Shown here: positions 1 to 12,289 of the stretch, piece by piece
Numbering within the stretch: the stretch's first letter is position 1
Layout: each line of letters opens with the position of its first letter
Origin: Meloidogyne chitwoodi
Taxonomy: Eukaryota > Nematoda > Chromadorea > Rhabditida > Meloidogynidae
NCBI GenBank assembly: GCA_015183035.1
Contig: JACZZP010000008.1
Span: 2,108,001 to 2,172,000, forward strand
DNA length: 64,000 bases
Direction of reading: 5' to 3'
Notes under the pieces: generated by a model
The model's database searches: none
What the model was told of the DNA's origin: nothing
The model's input: the letters and a program-made list of their open reading frames with translations, nothing else
Program-made: the position numbers and the translations under genes

Positions 1-218
1 ATTACAGTATACAAAATAAAAATGACAAAAAATCTAAAATGTTGTAATTTCGCCAAATTTTTTTCATAAATTTTGCAAATTTTAAAATTTAATGATCCTT
101 ACGTAAATAAAAACTTGTTTGATCAATAAACTCTATTTAACTCAACGCAAACACACACTGCTGATATATTACATAAAAAGAATTTATTTTTTTCTTTTTT
201 AAAAATTTTCTCACAAAA

Positions 219-819
219 ATGCTCAACTTTATTGCATTTTTGTTGTTAATAGAATTTAGGCAATATTGTAGTGGAGTTGAATTTTTTTCTGAACATGGTC
301 AGTATTCATAGTTCTCTCAAGCTTTTTAAAAACTAAAAAAATGTTATAACAAAATCTAAAGCTTTTACTAAAAATTTTTAAAAATTATAAAACTAAGAAA
401 ATACCAAAAAAGACAAAATGCCAAAAAGACAAAACGCCCATTTTTTAGGAAAATTGTGTAATGCTTCTTTTAGCCCAAACTTACAAGGCGAACCATTAGA
501 AAAATGTGGAAAAGACTTGAAAGAATGTAAAAATAGTAACAATTATTATTGTGAAGGTGGTTATTGCTGTCCAAAAAAAGGTTTCCTTTTTAATTAATTT
601 AAATTAATTTAAATTAATTAATTTTTTTAAGAATTTGTTTGTCAAAGTTTAACAGATTCTGGACATGAAATTGATGAACAAAAACAATTTTTACATTTTG
701 GACGTTTTTCTTATAATTCACAATTAAAAGGTTGTATTAAATTTAGTTATTTTGGTAAAGGAGGAAATTTTAATAATTTTTTAAAATATTCTGATTGTAA
801 ACTTTTTTGTAGTGATTGA
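219..819 (+). CDS. Secreted Cys-rich protein with C-terminal Kunitz-like domain
   Basis: Three exons (about 219-297, 449-580, 632-819) join in frame and encode about 132 residues. Residues 1-20 form a hydrophobic signal peptide (MLNFIAFLLLIEF), so the product is probably secreted. Exon 2 carries a small Cys-rich module (KCGKDLKEC ... CEGGYCC). Exon 3 reads like a nematode Kunitz/BPTI domain: a first Cys, then GRFSYN, then C-x3-FSYFGKGGNFNNF and a closing CKLFC. Kunitz proteins normally inhibit serine proteases; nematodes have many short secreted ones. Two of the six canonical Cys (positions II and IV) are absent here, including the GCGGN cysteine, which reads GKGGN. Inhibitory activity is therefore uncertain. 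Start chosen as the ATG just before the signal peptide. Confidence 0.75.
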
Positions 820-1324
820 TAGTTAAGAATTAAATAATTAAAATAAATAATTAAAATAAATTTTTATTTAAATATTTTAAAAATAATAATTATTATTTTT
901 TTTCAACAATTTTTATTATTATTTTTAATAAAAGACCAAATTATTGAACAAAAATTTGAAGATCCAAAATTTTGTTGTTGTTTTAAAGTTGAATTTTTAT
1001 TTTTTTTTGTTTTTTGATTTTTCTAAAAATTAAAAAAAAATCTTTTTTTTTCCAAACCTTTATAAAATGTTCAATTTTTTCAAAAAATTCATTTCTTCCA
1101 TTTTTTATTTTATTTTCATTAAATTTAAAATTTTTATCATCATCATTTTTTAGCGTTGTAAATAATTCTGAAGGTTCTCTTAAAAAAATTAAAATTTAAA
1201 TTAAAAGCCCTGGGGGTTATATTTAATTTTTAAAATAAAAAAAATCCTTTAATAAAGCTTCCTGGAGTTCTATTTATTTTTCAATAATTTTTAAAATTTA
1301 ATAAAACCTCCAGGGGCTTTAATT
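820..1324. repeat. AT-rich gap with a small foldback
   Basis: No gene is supported here. Positions about 1202-1323 form an imperfect inverted repeat with arms of about 36 bp. The left arm contains GCCCTGGGGGTT and the right arm AACCTCCAGGGGC. Both continue into similar AT-rich sequence around a 50-bp loop. It lies just downstream of the stop of the minus-strand NOC3-like gene, so it could act as a 3'-end hairpin or be a mobile-element relic. Confidence 0.45.
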
Positions 1325-4300
1325 TTATTTTTTAAAGTTAAAAAAACAAACAAACATGCTTGTCCATTTTGCATCTAATTTATATTTTCCAGTTAATTTA
1401 AGTCCATTTAATAAATTTAAAGCCAACATTTTAATTAAATTATTATTTTGATTATTCTTAAAAAAATAAATAAAAATAATTAAAAAAAAAATAACCTTTA
1501 AAATCATTTTTATTTCTTCTTTAATAAATATTCCTTTTCCTAAAATATTATTATTATCTGGATCACAACTATCTAAATTAAATTGATGACCACCACCAAA
1601 ACAATTATTTATTATTATTAAATTATCTTCTTCTTCTTCGTCATCATCTTCTTTTTCTTCATTTTTATCAGTAAAAATCATTGAATTTAATGAAGGAAAA
1701 TTCTTTTAAAAATTAAAAAAAAACTTAAATTTAAATAAAAAATTATACCAAAAATATTCTTCTCAAAATTAACAAAAGTGCAGCTGTACAACGTTCATCA
1801 TTCATATTAATAAAATTAATAGCAACACTAATTAATGCTAAACGTTTAATAAATGATGCAACCCTTTTTGTAGAACAATGTTTTTTTCTTTTAATTAATA
1901 ATAATTGAATTGATTCAATTAATAATAAAATTTGGGTTGGTATTTCTATTTTTGAAAAAAAAAATTAAAAAAAAATAAAATTAATTAAAATATAAACCTT
2001 GTTCCGGTTGAAAACAAATTTTAGGCATAACATTATACAAAGCTTTATAAAACTTTTGTAAATCCACATCAATCGCTTGGCTTTCTACCGTGAAAATAGT
2101 GGAGGCAGTATGAATACAATTTAATGTTTCTGTTACTTTTAATTGCTGGAAAAAAAAATTAAATAAAGTATAGAATATTTTAAATTACTCAAATAATTAT
2201 TTTAAATTTATTTAAATATCAAAAACAAATAAAAACAATTTTTAAAAAATAATTACCACTCAAAGGATTCGAACCATCAACCCTACCAACTACAAACCCA
2301 ACGATATTGCACTACACTACACACATCATCAAACAAAATATTAAAATATATCTATATAATATTCCCTATATTTAATTTGAGGAAACCTTTTGTTCAACAA
2401 GTCTTCCCAAATGTTGCATCAAATCATCATAAAAATCAATATTAATTAAATGAACAAACTTAGACAATCCTTGTAAAACAGGACACAATAGCTCTGTTTG
2501 TGGCATTCTTTTAAGTATTTTAAAATAAATTAAAAAAATTGTATGAATTATTTGTGTTGATATTTGTAATTTTGAAGAATATTTATTTGCAGAAATTGCT
2601 TCAATTAATTCATTTTCTAGTTTACCAACTTGTTTATTAATCTAAAATATATATATTATTATTTAAATTTTTTTTTAAAGAAACCTTTCTCCTTTTTTTA
2701 TTTATTAATTCCTTCTTTTTTAATTTTTCTTTTTTTAGTCGTTTTACTTCATTTCCATCACGATCAACTTCCTAAAAAAATATAAACATATTTTAATTAT
2801 TCCCTAAAGTTTAAAAAACTCAGAAGGTTTAAAAAAAATTAAATAAGAAAAAAACCTTGATATTTAAAGATAAAAGTGTAGAAATTAATTGTGCAGGAAC
2901 ATACGCTTTTTTCTTTTCAACTAGTTTAGATATTGTTTTAACACCATTTAATGAAATTTGTAGAGTGCAATCTTCAGCAAAAATTGTAGAAAATGTACAA
3001 CAAATTGAATTAAGTAACTTTAAAAAAATTAAATTAAACAAAATTATTTAATCTAAAAAAACAAACATTTTTACATTTACAAAGACTTAAACGAGCCAAA
3101 CAAGAAAGTATATTTGAAGCATAATTAAAATGTGAACATTTTTCAGCTAAAAGACAAAGACATTTTCCACAAAGAATTCCAAATTGTGAAGAAAATGGCA
3201 ATTCATCAGAATTTTCATCAATTTTTGTTGAAAAAAGTTCTATTAAATTTTTTTAATAAAAAAAAAATAATTAAAAAATAATACTATTGGCAGTTTTTTC
3301 ACAAAATTTGAGATACTTGACATAATAACTGAGCAATAATTGTTCAAATGAGGCTAATCTAAAATGAAAATATTTAATAATTGCATCAAAAAATAGTTTA
3401 AAATTGTTTTAAAATTTTTAAATATTTTAATAAAATTTATAAACAGTTAAAATTATCGAAAAAAATTAATTTATAACGAAAAACCACTAAAAGGGTTCGA
3501 ACCCAACACCACAGGACCAGTGAATACTCAAGCAAACCATTACACCATAAAACGATCTTACGCTAAAATTAATAAACTAACTATATTTTTTTAGGTTTAT
3601 TTTATTATTTTTACTTTCAATCCCTCATGCGACTATTAAATTCTATTTTTTTATTTAAAAAAATTCTCACAAACCTTTTAGTTTCTTTTTTCATTTTTTG
3701 TCCCTTTTCCACCTCTGTTAAAGTATGAATTTTATATCCAGGCAATACATTAACAAAAGCTTGTGCCAAAGTCGCCGTTGCAAGTTTTTGTACTGCTTCA
3801 CGTATTAAAGTAGATTGACCTTCTCCAGCAGCCATTTTTAATAAATTACGAAATTTTGAAATCTTTAAAAATTAAAAATGTTAATTTAAATAAAATAAAC
3901 AAAAACATTTTCATTAGGATCAGTAATTATTTGTTCAGCATTTAATGCAATTTGAACTTCTGCTTCCTTAATTAATTTTGTATAAAGTTCACCCAATTGC
4001 TGATCATTTAAATTAGTTAAATCTGGCATTGTAATATCTTCTTTATTAAAAAAATTAATTTTTAATAATAAAAATTAATTAATACCATTGATTTTTTGTT
4101 CCTTTTCTTCCATATTTTCCTCTTCTTCATTTACTTCTTCTTCTTCTTCTTTTTCAACATCCATCTTAATTCTATTAATTAATTTTCTACCAATTTTTAT
4201 TGGTAATAACATTTCTTTTTCTTCATCAAAACCACCAAATGTTAACAAGTGTTCTTTAATTTCGTCCAAATCCATTTCATCATTATCCTCTTCTTCCTTC

Positions 4301-4757
4301 TTTTGATGTTTATTATTAAATATTTTATATTCTTCTTCCTCTTCATTATTACTATAATCTGAATCAGTATCATTTTGACGCATTTCACGATCACTTAGCC
4401 AATCATTTCGTATCTAAAAAATAAATTTATATATTTTTTATTTTTTAAATCATCGAAAGGTATAGGATGGAGACAAAATATCCCCCAAAATAATTTTTTA
4501 AAAATCACAGAATTTTTCTAAAATTAATTTAAGGACCTAAAGTCAGCCAAAACACCCCGAAAAACAATTTTAAATGATTAAAAAACCTTGTCAAATCTTC
4601 CACGACTTTTTATTTGTCTTGCTTGTTTAACTTGTTCTATTCTATCTTTTGCATATTTACTCAATTTTCCACGTTTTGCTGATTTTGAAAATTTTCTTTG
4701 AGTTTTAGTTCGTTGACGTTTTGCTTTTTTTGTTGCAGCCAATAATTGTCGTTTCAT
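1325..4757 (-). CDS. NOC3L: NOC3-like nucleolar complex protein
   Basis: Multi-exon minus-strand gene starting MKRQLLAATKKAKRQR, a Lys/Arg-rich nucleolar-type N-terminus, followed by KLSKYAKDRIEQVKQARQ and an acidic region. The core matches the NOC3 family: an EVQIALNAEQIITDP segment, then LPGYKIHTLTE, then RLASFEQLLLSYYVKYLKF. Next comes a stretch with LARLSL and a putative NOC3/CBP segment with AEDCTLQISLNGVKTI. NOC3 partners NOC2 in 60S pre-ribosome export and in replication licensing in yeast. The far C-terminus (after about 1950 downwards) departs from the family: the usual LWELHLLxxHYHPxV segment was not found, and an acidic/Asn-rich tail takes its place. Two introns carry tRNA-like sequences. 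The gene starts 272 bp downstream of the NADAR gene in the same direction. Confidence 0.8.
2252..2328 (-). other. tRNA-like sequence in an intron of the NOC3-like gene
   Basis: Read on the minus strand, it has a box-B match (GGTTCGAATCC) and an upstream A-box-like TAGTGTAGTGCA. Acceptor and T stems do not pair properly, so it is read as a tRNA pseudogene or tRNA-derived repeat. Confidence 0.45.
3482..3556 (-). other. tRNA-like sequence in an intron of the NOC3-like gene
   Basis: The minus strand carries a good box A (TGGTGTAATGG) and a good box B (GGGTTCGAACCC) at tRNA-like spacing. Only two or three T-stem pairs and no acceptor stem form, so a functional tRNA is unlikely. Confidence 0.5.
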
Positions 4758-5028
4758 TTAAATCTAAAAAAATCAGTTAAAAATTTTAAAATATCAAAAA
4801 ATCTTTTTTTAAAAAAATTATGAAGTAGCAACATTACAATAAATGTAGCAAATAAAAAAATTTTTTTTTAAATTAATTTTACAAATATATGTATAATAAG
4901 TAGTAGTAAAAAATCATATAAAATTGAAAAAAATAAATAAATTTAAAAGAAGGCACGAAATGGTCAAAAAATCAAACATAGGAATTTTCTACAAATTTTC
5001 AAAAATATTTAATTAAAAACATTTTTAA

Positions 5029-8000
5029 TTAAAAACAGTCTTCAAATTCTTCATCATCAGATTTAAATCTAGCCTGAAATACTGTACGCAGTTTCATTAA
5101 TAAATTGCCCAAATAGTTGTTTCCTCTCCATTTATCGATTGTTCTAATTTCTTCCGAGTCTATTCCACACCCAATACCTAAAAATAAAGAAAAATAAAAA
5201 AAACAAAAAACAAAAATAAACCCCAAAATAAGTCTGTTGGACTCGCTTCAATAAGTGTGGCCTTTTCAGTTTTTATAAGCATATTAAAAAGCGGAATATT
5301 TTGTTCAAATTTTGCGTATAATGCCTCATACATTATCTTAATTAATTAAACGTTAAAATAAATAAAAATTAAACAAACATTTCTTTTCACTTTTCTCCAT
5401 TCATCATGGTCAAAACGTCTAGATTTCAATTCTGCTCCATTTGCTTGTCTAAGCCTCATTGTATTAGCATTTCCAAGATTTTTTATTGTTGCAGTATCTT
5501 TTGTACTCATTATTTCATCGGCAATACCAACAAAACCAAAATGCATAGCCTTCATGTACATATAATATTGTTCTGAACAGCAATAACGTACACCTTTAAA
5601 AAAAGAAAATTAAATTATTTTTAAGGAAAATATGGAAAAGGACTTTAAAAATTACAAAAAAACTTTTACATTATTTTAAAATAAATCTGACAATTTTAAA
5701 GATAAATTCTAAAGTGAAATGCTTAAAATAAGAATTAATTTCCATGAAAGGTATCGAACCCCCAACACACGAAATTCAATTCTCAAGGTTAGCCACAAAG
5801 CTTACCACCTACACCACAAACATAATTATATAATTCCTTCAATTAATAATATATATAAATTTTCAAACTTTACATTAATTCATCAAAATTATGGGGGGAC
5901 GCTTAAAAGATAAAAAATCAAATAAAAGCCCCCCTTCAAAAAAAAATAAACCGTCAATTTTAAATGAAGACAGATAGTGATTACTAAAGCCATATTGTTT
6001 AGTAAAAAAGCACAGAAACTCTTGTCCATCAAATGTCGTCCGATAAGCAGGGTAAGGAGGAGATAAATTTTCTAAAAGAAATTTTTTTTAATTATTAAAA
6101 TTAAAAAAAAACAACAAAACTGTATTTATTTGGTACATGTCCCAGTTTAAATTCAACAGCATTATTTACTTCCATTTTTTGAAATTCTAAAATTTAATTA
6201 ATATAAAAAAATTTTATTAAATTTTTTTATTGCAAAGGTTTTTCTCTATTAAATTTAAAAAAGCTGAAAAAAAAAGAATAATAATTAGAAATTTATATAG
6301 CGAATTTAAACGCTTTGGAAAAAAGAAACAATTATAAATAAATATTTAAAAAAGAAAGAAACAATTTATTTTAATAAAAAAAAAGAAAATTGAATAAAAA
6401 ATGAATATATATATTACTCTAAAACAATAAAAATGAAAAGAAAAAAATCATTAAACGTCAATAAATTATTTTTTTATATTAAAAAAAAATCGGAGTAATT
6501 AAGGGGAAATTACAAATTAATATATAGTAAAGAATTTAAAAAATCAAAAAAAACCTGCATAATCTCTCTCCGATTTTTTTAAATATAATTCACTTAAACC
6601 CGCTCTTAAAATATATATTTTATTTTTTTGGCAAAAAGAAACGCATTCAAAAATTTAATTTGTTTATTTATTCATTGATTTTTTTATTTACTCACCACAA
6701 AGTTTAATACCAACAAGTCCATGAATTGTTATAGAAAACATTTCCCAATCAGTCTAAAAAAAATTAAAAAAAATAAATTATCAAAAAAATAAAATAAACC
6801 TTTGGAAAATATCGTTCCCATCTAATTTTACCCTCAAAATGTTTGGAAGCTCGAATTTTATCATCAGATTCTGTAAGGACCAAAACTTCATTTTCTTTAC
6901 GAAAGATAAAAGAACCCCTTAATTTAAAAAAAATAAAATTAATTTAAAAAATAAAAAAAAATACTCATCAGGACGACTTTCATGTGACATTTTTTGTTTA
7001 TTTGCTAAAGCTCTTAACCATTCAACTTTTTCAATAAGTAACCAAACAACATCTTTAGACGGCAACAATTTTGGAGTAATAAATTCATCATTATTATTTA
7101 TTGTATTATTATTGGGAAGACGAGGAAGAGGTAATAATTGTTGATGAGGAAGAAGAGATGGAGGTGATTCATCGCTAAAAAAAAATAAATAAAACAATTA
7201 TTAAAAAATAAAATAAATTAACTTTTTTTCAAAAAATTATTACGTATACACACACACAAAAAAACTTTTACAAGTAATGAATTATTATTATAAACACAAC
7301 TCTTTTTTGTGGTATAAAAAAGTGTTAAGGAGAACTCTTTTTTAGAGCATAATAATAATTAAATAAATAGTTACAAAAAAACCTTGCTCCAATTTGCTTC
7401 TGTTGTTGTTGTTGTACAACAATAGAAGAAGAACGTTCTCCTCCTCGTCCTATTCCTACATCACTTTCAACAAAATTATTCTTCTTTTTCTCTTTTTGTT
7501 TTTTACCAAAAAGTTGATCATTTTCATCATCCTCTTCTTCTTCTTCATCAGATGAAATAGTAACAGGATAACGCTGTTTAATTGGATTAAAAGTAGGTGG
7601 AATTGGTTTTAATGATGATGATGTTGGCAAACCCGCCGCTTCCATTTTTCTTTGCTCAACCTTTTAGAAATTTAAAAAATTAAAAAAAAATTTTTTTATT
7701 TAAAAAAACCTTCTCTTGCATAAATTTTTGTATTCCTGCACGATGACCAGATATACGAGGAGGAGGAACAAAAATATTATTATTATTATTAAAAGATGTA
7801 GGTGCTTGTTGCTGAGACGAAAATAAATTCTAAAAAAAAATTATTAAAAAAATAAAAACAAAAAAACCAAATTTTCTCCTCCATCAGATTGTTGTTTTGG
7901 AATTTCAATAGGTGCTGTTTCCTTTACTTTTTGTTGTTTATTTATTTTATTAAAATTTTCTTCTTCTTCATCATCACAACTTTCTTCAGAATCAGTAAAG

Positions 8001-8678
8001 TCTTGACCAGCAATACGAGCAGTATAATTAATTTTTTTATTTTTTGTTGTAGTCTTTAAAATTAAAAATAAAAGACAAAAAATATTCTAAAAAAATATCA
8101 GAGTTCTTTATACGTACCTAAGAGATTGAATTTTAAAAATTCTTGGGCCTGAATTTCAAGAAGACCCAGAAAAAACTCAAATATTCAAAAAAAACCTTCC
8201 TAGACCATCTCAATCTATCATCCCTTTCCATTAAAAAAAAACTAAATATCATATTTAAAAACTTTTGGAACTCAAATAAAAAATAAACCTTGTTATCAAT
8301 CACATTATTTTCTATTCCTCCTCCATTTTTAACAACAGCAGCAGTAATAGAAGAAGAAGAATTATCAATCAGTGGAGGATCTAATCTTGAAAAAGTTGTT
8401 GTTGTTGTTGTTTTTCCAATTTCGTAAGCAGGAACATTACTAATATTTTCTTCTGCCCAACCACCATTTCTATTATATTTTACAGTTATTCTACTTTCTT
8501 CAGCAATATCATCATCTTCATCTTTATTTTGTAATAACATTGTAGTATTTAATGATTGTTTTTTACTAGTAGAACCAATTTCATCCGATGAAATGTCAAA
8601 TTTTGATCTTAAAAAAACGAGGGAAAAATTAAAAATAATATTTTTTCTATTCAGAAAAGTTTCTATATATTGATTCAT
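5029..8678 (-). CDS. NADAR-domain protein with long low-complexity N-terminus
   Basis: Exons join in frame from about 8608 (or the ATG at 8678) to the TAA at 5029. The N-terminal half is acidic, Gln/Asn-rich and probably disordered, with one ordered-looking piece (PPPRISGHRAGIQKFMQEK). A middle segment contains WLLIEKVEWLRALANK and GKIRWERYF. The C-terminal about 190 residues match the NADAR/YbiA fold: FFTKQYGFSNHYLSSFKIDG, then CCSEQYYMYMKAMHFG, SPTDLFWGIGCGID, and a closing WRGNNYLGNLLMKLR. NADAR enzymes cleave N-glycosidic bonds of ADP-ribose-type or riboflavin-intermediate substrates; the substrate here is unknown. The link from the N-terminal exons to the NADAR exons (6570-6720 to 6120-6175) is in frame but inferred. 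An independent start at 6175 is the alternative. The intron at 5620-5930 holds a tRNA-like sequence. Confidence 0.75.
5741..5820 (-). other. tRNA-like sequence in an intron of the NADAR gene
   Basis: The minus strand shows a box-A-like TGGTGTAGGTGG and a box-B-like GGGTTCGATACC. The space between them is long enough for an extra arm. Stems are weak, so it is called tRNA-derived. Confidence 0.4.
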
Positions 8679-8906
8679 TTTCTCCCCACCACTTCCCTCT
8701 CATAAATAAAAAATAAAGGTCACATTAAACTATTTTTCTTTCTTTAAATAAAAAATGGGGCAGGCATTTTTTTCCATATTTCTTCACAGAATAAAAGGGA
8801 AAAACAATAACCATTAAATAAACTTTTTTTATCAGAAAAATTGCCTCAAAAAATTAAAAAAAAAGAGAGAGAATCTATCTTTTATTATAAATATTAATCC
8901 AAATTA

Positions 8907-10700
8907 TTAAAAGAAAAAATACTTTTTTTGTTGAGCGTTATTAGAAGATGAAAAATTATTTGCTTGTTGATTTGAAGAAGAAGAAAATACATCATTTTTC
9001 TCATTTATTTTATTACCCCCAAATGGAACAGTTTTATCTTGAGAAGGATTAGGATTAACAAAAGTAGGGTACATTGGACAAACTGGAAAAACCTTAAAAA
9101 AAAATTAAAATGAGTCAAACCGTGTTAAAATAAATTAGAAATAAAAAACCTTATTTTGTTTTTGATGATGAAATTTTGGACGCAAAAATTGTTGTGAAGC
9201 ATTTTTAAATTGAGCTTTAGCTTCATTATGTTCTTTTAATTGTTCCTCATAGAAATTTAAAAGATCTAAAAAATAAAAAGAATTTAAAAAAAGAAAAAAA
9301 CCATTGTATGGCATTTTAAATTTTAAGAAAAATTGTCCAGGTAAATTTGCAGCAAATAATTCAATTTCTTTATTAAAAATTGTTTCAATTATTTTTATAG
9401 CCTTGTCACGTTGAAACATTCGTTTAAGAGCCTTAAAAAATTTTTTTTTAGTTTTTTCAACTTAAACTATAATTTCTAGATTTATTAAAAATTAGCTAAA
9501 AACCATAAAAATAATTTAAAAGAAAACCACCCAAAATTAAAATCAAAATAAAGTAAAAAATAAAAAAACCTCTCCTGCCAATTCTTCATTAAATTTTTCT
9601 TTATATTTTCTCTGAACATCTTGCCAACTCACAGGTTTTTCTTCACCACCTAATTCATAAATTAATTCAGAAATTAATTTACGTCCTTTTATTGTTGTTT
9701 CTTTATTTTCAGGTAAAAGTGCACGACACAATTTTTCATTTTCTTCACGATTTTGACTTTAAATAGTCAAAATATAAAAAATTTATATATTAAAAAATTT
9801 ATACTTTAATAATGTAGCAGCTCTTTCAATTTCTTGTTCATTACGTATATGAGCAAACTTTTCACAATTTTTTGGTAGGAAATAGTGTTTTCCGTCAATA
9901 AGTTGAATTATGATGTAGCTTGCCATTAAATCCGATTTAATAAATGTCTCAAAATTTGGAAAGCCATAATGCGCTACAACATAATCAGGGAGAAGACCAG
10001 TATCTTTTCTTAAATTAGAAAATTATATATATTATATAGTTAGAGTTAATTGACAAAAAAGATCGTGCTTCTTGGACAATTTCTGGGTTTTTTATGGACA
10101 AAAATCTTTCCTTAGAGTTTAAATTATTGGTCAGGCCCAATCAATAAATTAAAAATCCAAAGTCCAAGACAAATCTCAGGTTTTTTTTTAATAAAAATCC
10201 CAATCCCTAATATAAAATAATTAAGAAAACCTCAAATCCTCTCTAAGTTCGTGTACATTACAATAGCCAGTAATCTTTGATGCCAAAGTGTAGACCACTT
10301 CTTTTGCAAATTCACCAAAAGGCACATTCATTTTTAATCCAAAACTATTTTCGTTAATTGGATCTTGTGGTGTTGGCGTTAGGTTATTATTACCACTAAC
10401 AAATTAATAGAATAAATAATAAATTTAATTAAAAAAATACCCAAAAACTTGATCATCTGGCAGCCGAATCCTTAAACCAATTTCATCTTCATCATCTAAA
10501 GGAGGCGGACCAAGACCCAAATCATCATCATCCAAGTAATTGTCTTCATTAACTTCAACTCCAAATACTACATCATTATCATTTTCGTAAGCTAAACCAA
10601 TATCTTCAGTGTCATAATACTCAGAAGAACTTTTTTTGAATTTAAAACTGCTAATTGGATCATTTGGTAATTCAATATCGAAAAACGATTGCGACTTCAT
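8907..10700 (-). CDS. Protein with two putative LOTUS (OST-HTH) domains
   Basis: Starts MKSQSFFDIELPNDP and runs through about seven exons to a Ser/Asn/Gln-rich tail ending KKYFFF. After an acidic N-terminus there are two segments that look like LOTUS/OST-HTH winged-helix domains. The first has FAKEVVYTLASKITGY ... HYGFPNFETFIKSDLM. The second has LISELIYELGGEEKPVSWQD ... FNEELAGEALKRMFQRD. In C. elegans the two-LOTUS proteins MIP-1/MIP-2 (EGGD) scaffold germ granules and bind the Vasa helicase GLH-1, so a germ-granule role is a reasonable inference. Assignment rests on pattern matching by eye. It is the first of three same-strand genes spaced under 275 bp apart. Confidence 0.6.
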
Positions 10701-11011
10701 AATTAGCGTTAAAAGATTTGAATATAATGTAAACAGAAAAGCTATATACAAAAAAATATCAAATTTAGTAAGAAACTTTCAAAAAATTTGTTAAAATTAG
10801 TCAAAAAAATTAGAAAAGTTTATCATTTCGCTCTCTTTCTCTATTAGCCACACTCTCTCCTCAAAAATGTTAAATTACATTTTGACAATTTTTCAAAATA
10901 CCAAAAACAGTATTTTTCAAAATATCAAATTATAAAACGTAAACAAGGTATATGATTAAAAAATTAATTAATTTTTTTTAAAAAAACAAAATTTCTTTAA
11001 TTTTATAAAAA

Positions 11012-11961
11012 TTATTGTTGAAATAAAAATGTTTTTGAATTAATTATTTGTGGGAATCTTTGTTGTTGTATTTTCTTTAATTCTTCTAATTTTAAATAAA
11101 AATTATTAAAATAATAATATTGTTTTTGATAATTATAATTATTATTTTTATATTCTTCTTCTTCAAGTCTTTTAGTTTTATTAAAAAAAGGTTGTTTTAT
11201 ACCTTTAAAAAAATATTAAATAAATTTTCAAAATTTTTAATTTTTTTTTACTTTTTTTAATTTCCAAATTGTTTTTAACTTCTTCTTTTTGTTTATTATT
11301 TTTATTTAAAAAATAATATATTTTTGGTGTTAATAAAGGAATATTTCCACAATGCAATTTTGGATTAGGATTTGCTGAATGACGATTTCTATTTTTTAAA
11401 ATTAATTTAAAAATTAATTTAAAATTTTAAAATTAATTTACCTGCTTCTTCTTGACGAAAACATCATTTGACATCCTTTAACAGTACATCTAAATTTAAT
11501 TAATTAAACTAAATTTTTTTAATGCAAGAAAATATCATAATTTTTAACCAATTTATTTATTTAATTAATCACTTCCCAATTTTCCATCCCCAAAATTAAA
11601 AAAAAATTATTATAAAAAAAGGGGAGGTTCTATTACATAAAAAAATATTTATTTATTTAAAAATTAAAAGAAAAACAAACTTATGCATTTCTTTTAAATG
11701 TACAGCACTATTATGTATTTTTAATGCTCCTTTATCACAAAATGTTTTTAAACATTTTTGGCATAAAACACGTTTCTTTTGTTGTAATTTATTATTATTT
11801 TGTATTTTATTATTTTTATTAATTTTTTTTTGAAAATAATTTAATTGTTGTTGTTTTATTAATAATAAATTATTATTTGAATTATTATTATTTTTTAAAT
11901 TATTATTATTATTATTTACAAGAAATTCTATACTAAATTTTTTTGAAGAAGAAGAAAACAT
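11012..11961 (-). CDS. bnc-1: Basonuclin/disco-type C2H2 zinc-finger protein, copy 1
   Basis: Four exons. The N-terminus is Ser- then Asn/Gln-rich (MFSSSSKKFSIEFLV). The diagnostic paired zinc finger follows: [34 protein letters not shown], then MFSSRRSRNRHSANPNPKLH. This finger pair with SRRSRNRHSxNPNxKLH is the signature of basonuclin (vertebrates), disco (Drosophila) and C. elegans BNC-1, a transcription repressor in motor neurons. The tail is Lys/Asn/Tyr-rich. A paralogue lies 4 kb to the right on the same strand, and the gap between them is gene-free. The family call is strong. Whether this copy or the next is the true bnc-1 orthologue cannot be decided here. Confidence 0.82.
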
Positions 11962-12289
11962 TTTTTTATTTATTCTAAAAAAATTAAAATATTTTTTTTT
12001 TAATATTTTACTAGAAAAATATTCAAAAAATAAAAATAAAATTATTTTGTCCAATAGAAAAGAACAATTGTATATATTATATGGGCGGGAAAACGTTGTT
12101 TTTATTTTTATATAAGGGCGACGATAACAACAATGACACAAAAAAATTTTCTATAGATGTCCTCTTGTCACAATAATCTTCTACTACTACTACTATACTC
12201 TCGCGGGACCGCCTTTTCTCTCTTTCTTCCACTCAATCTTTTAATAGGAAACTGTAATTTTCTTTTTATGCATGAAAATAAAAAACATT

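Noticed and set aside
3482..3556. Functional tRNA gene
   Set aside because: Boxes A and B are good, but the T stem has mismatches and no acceptor stem forms. The same holds for the other candidates.
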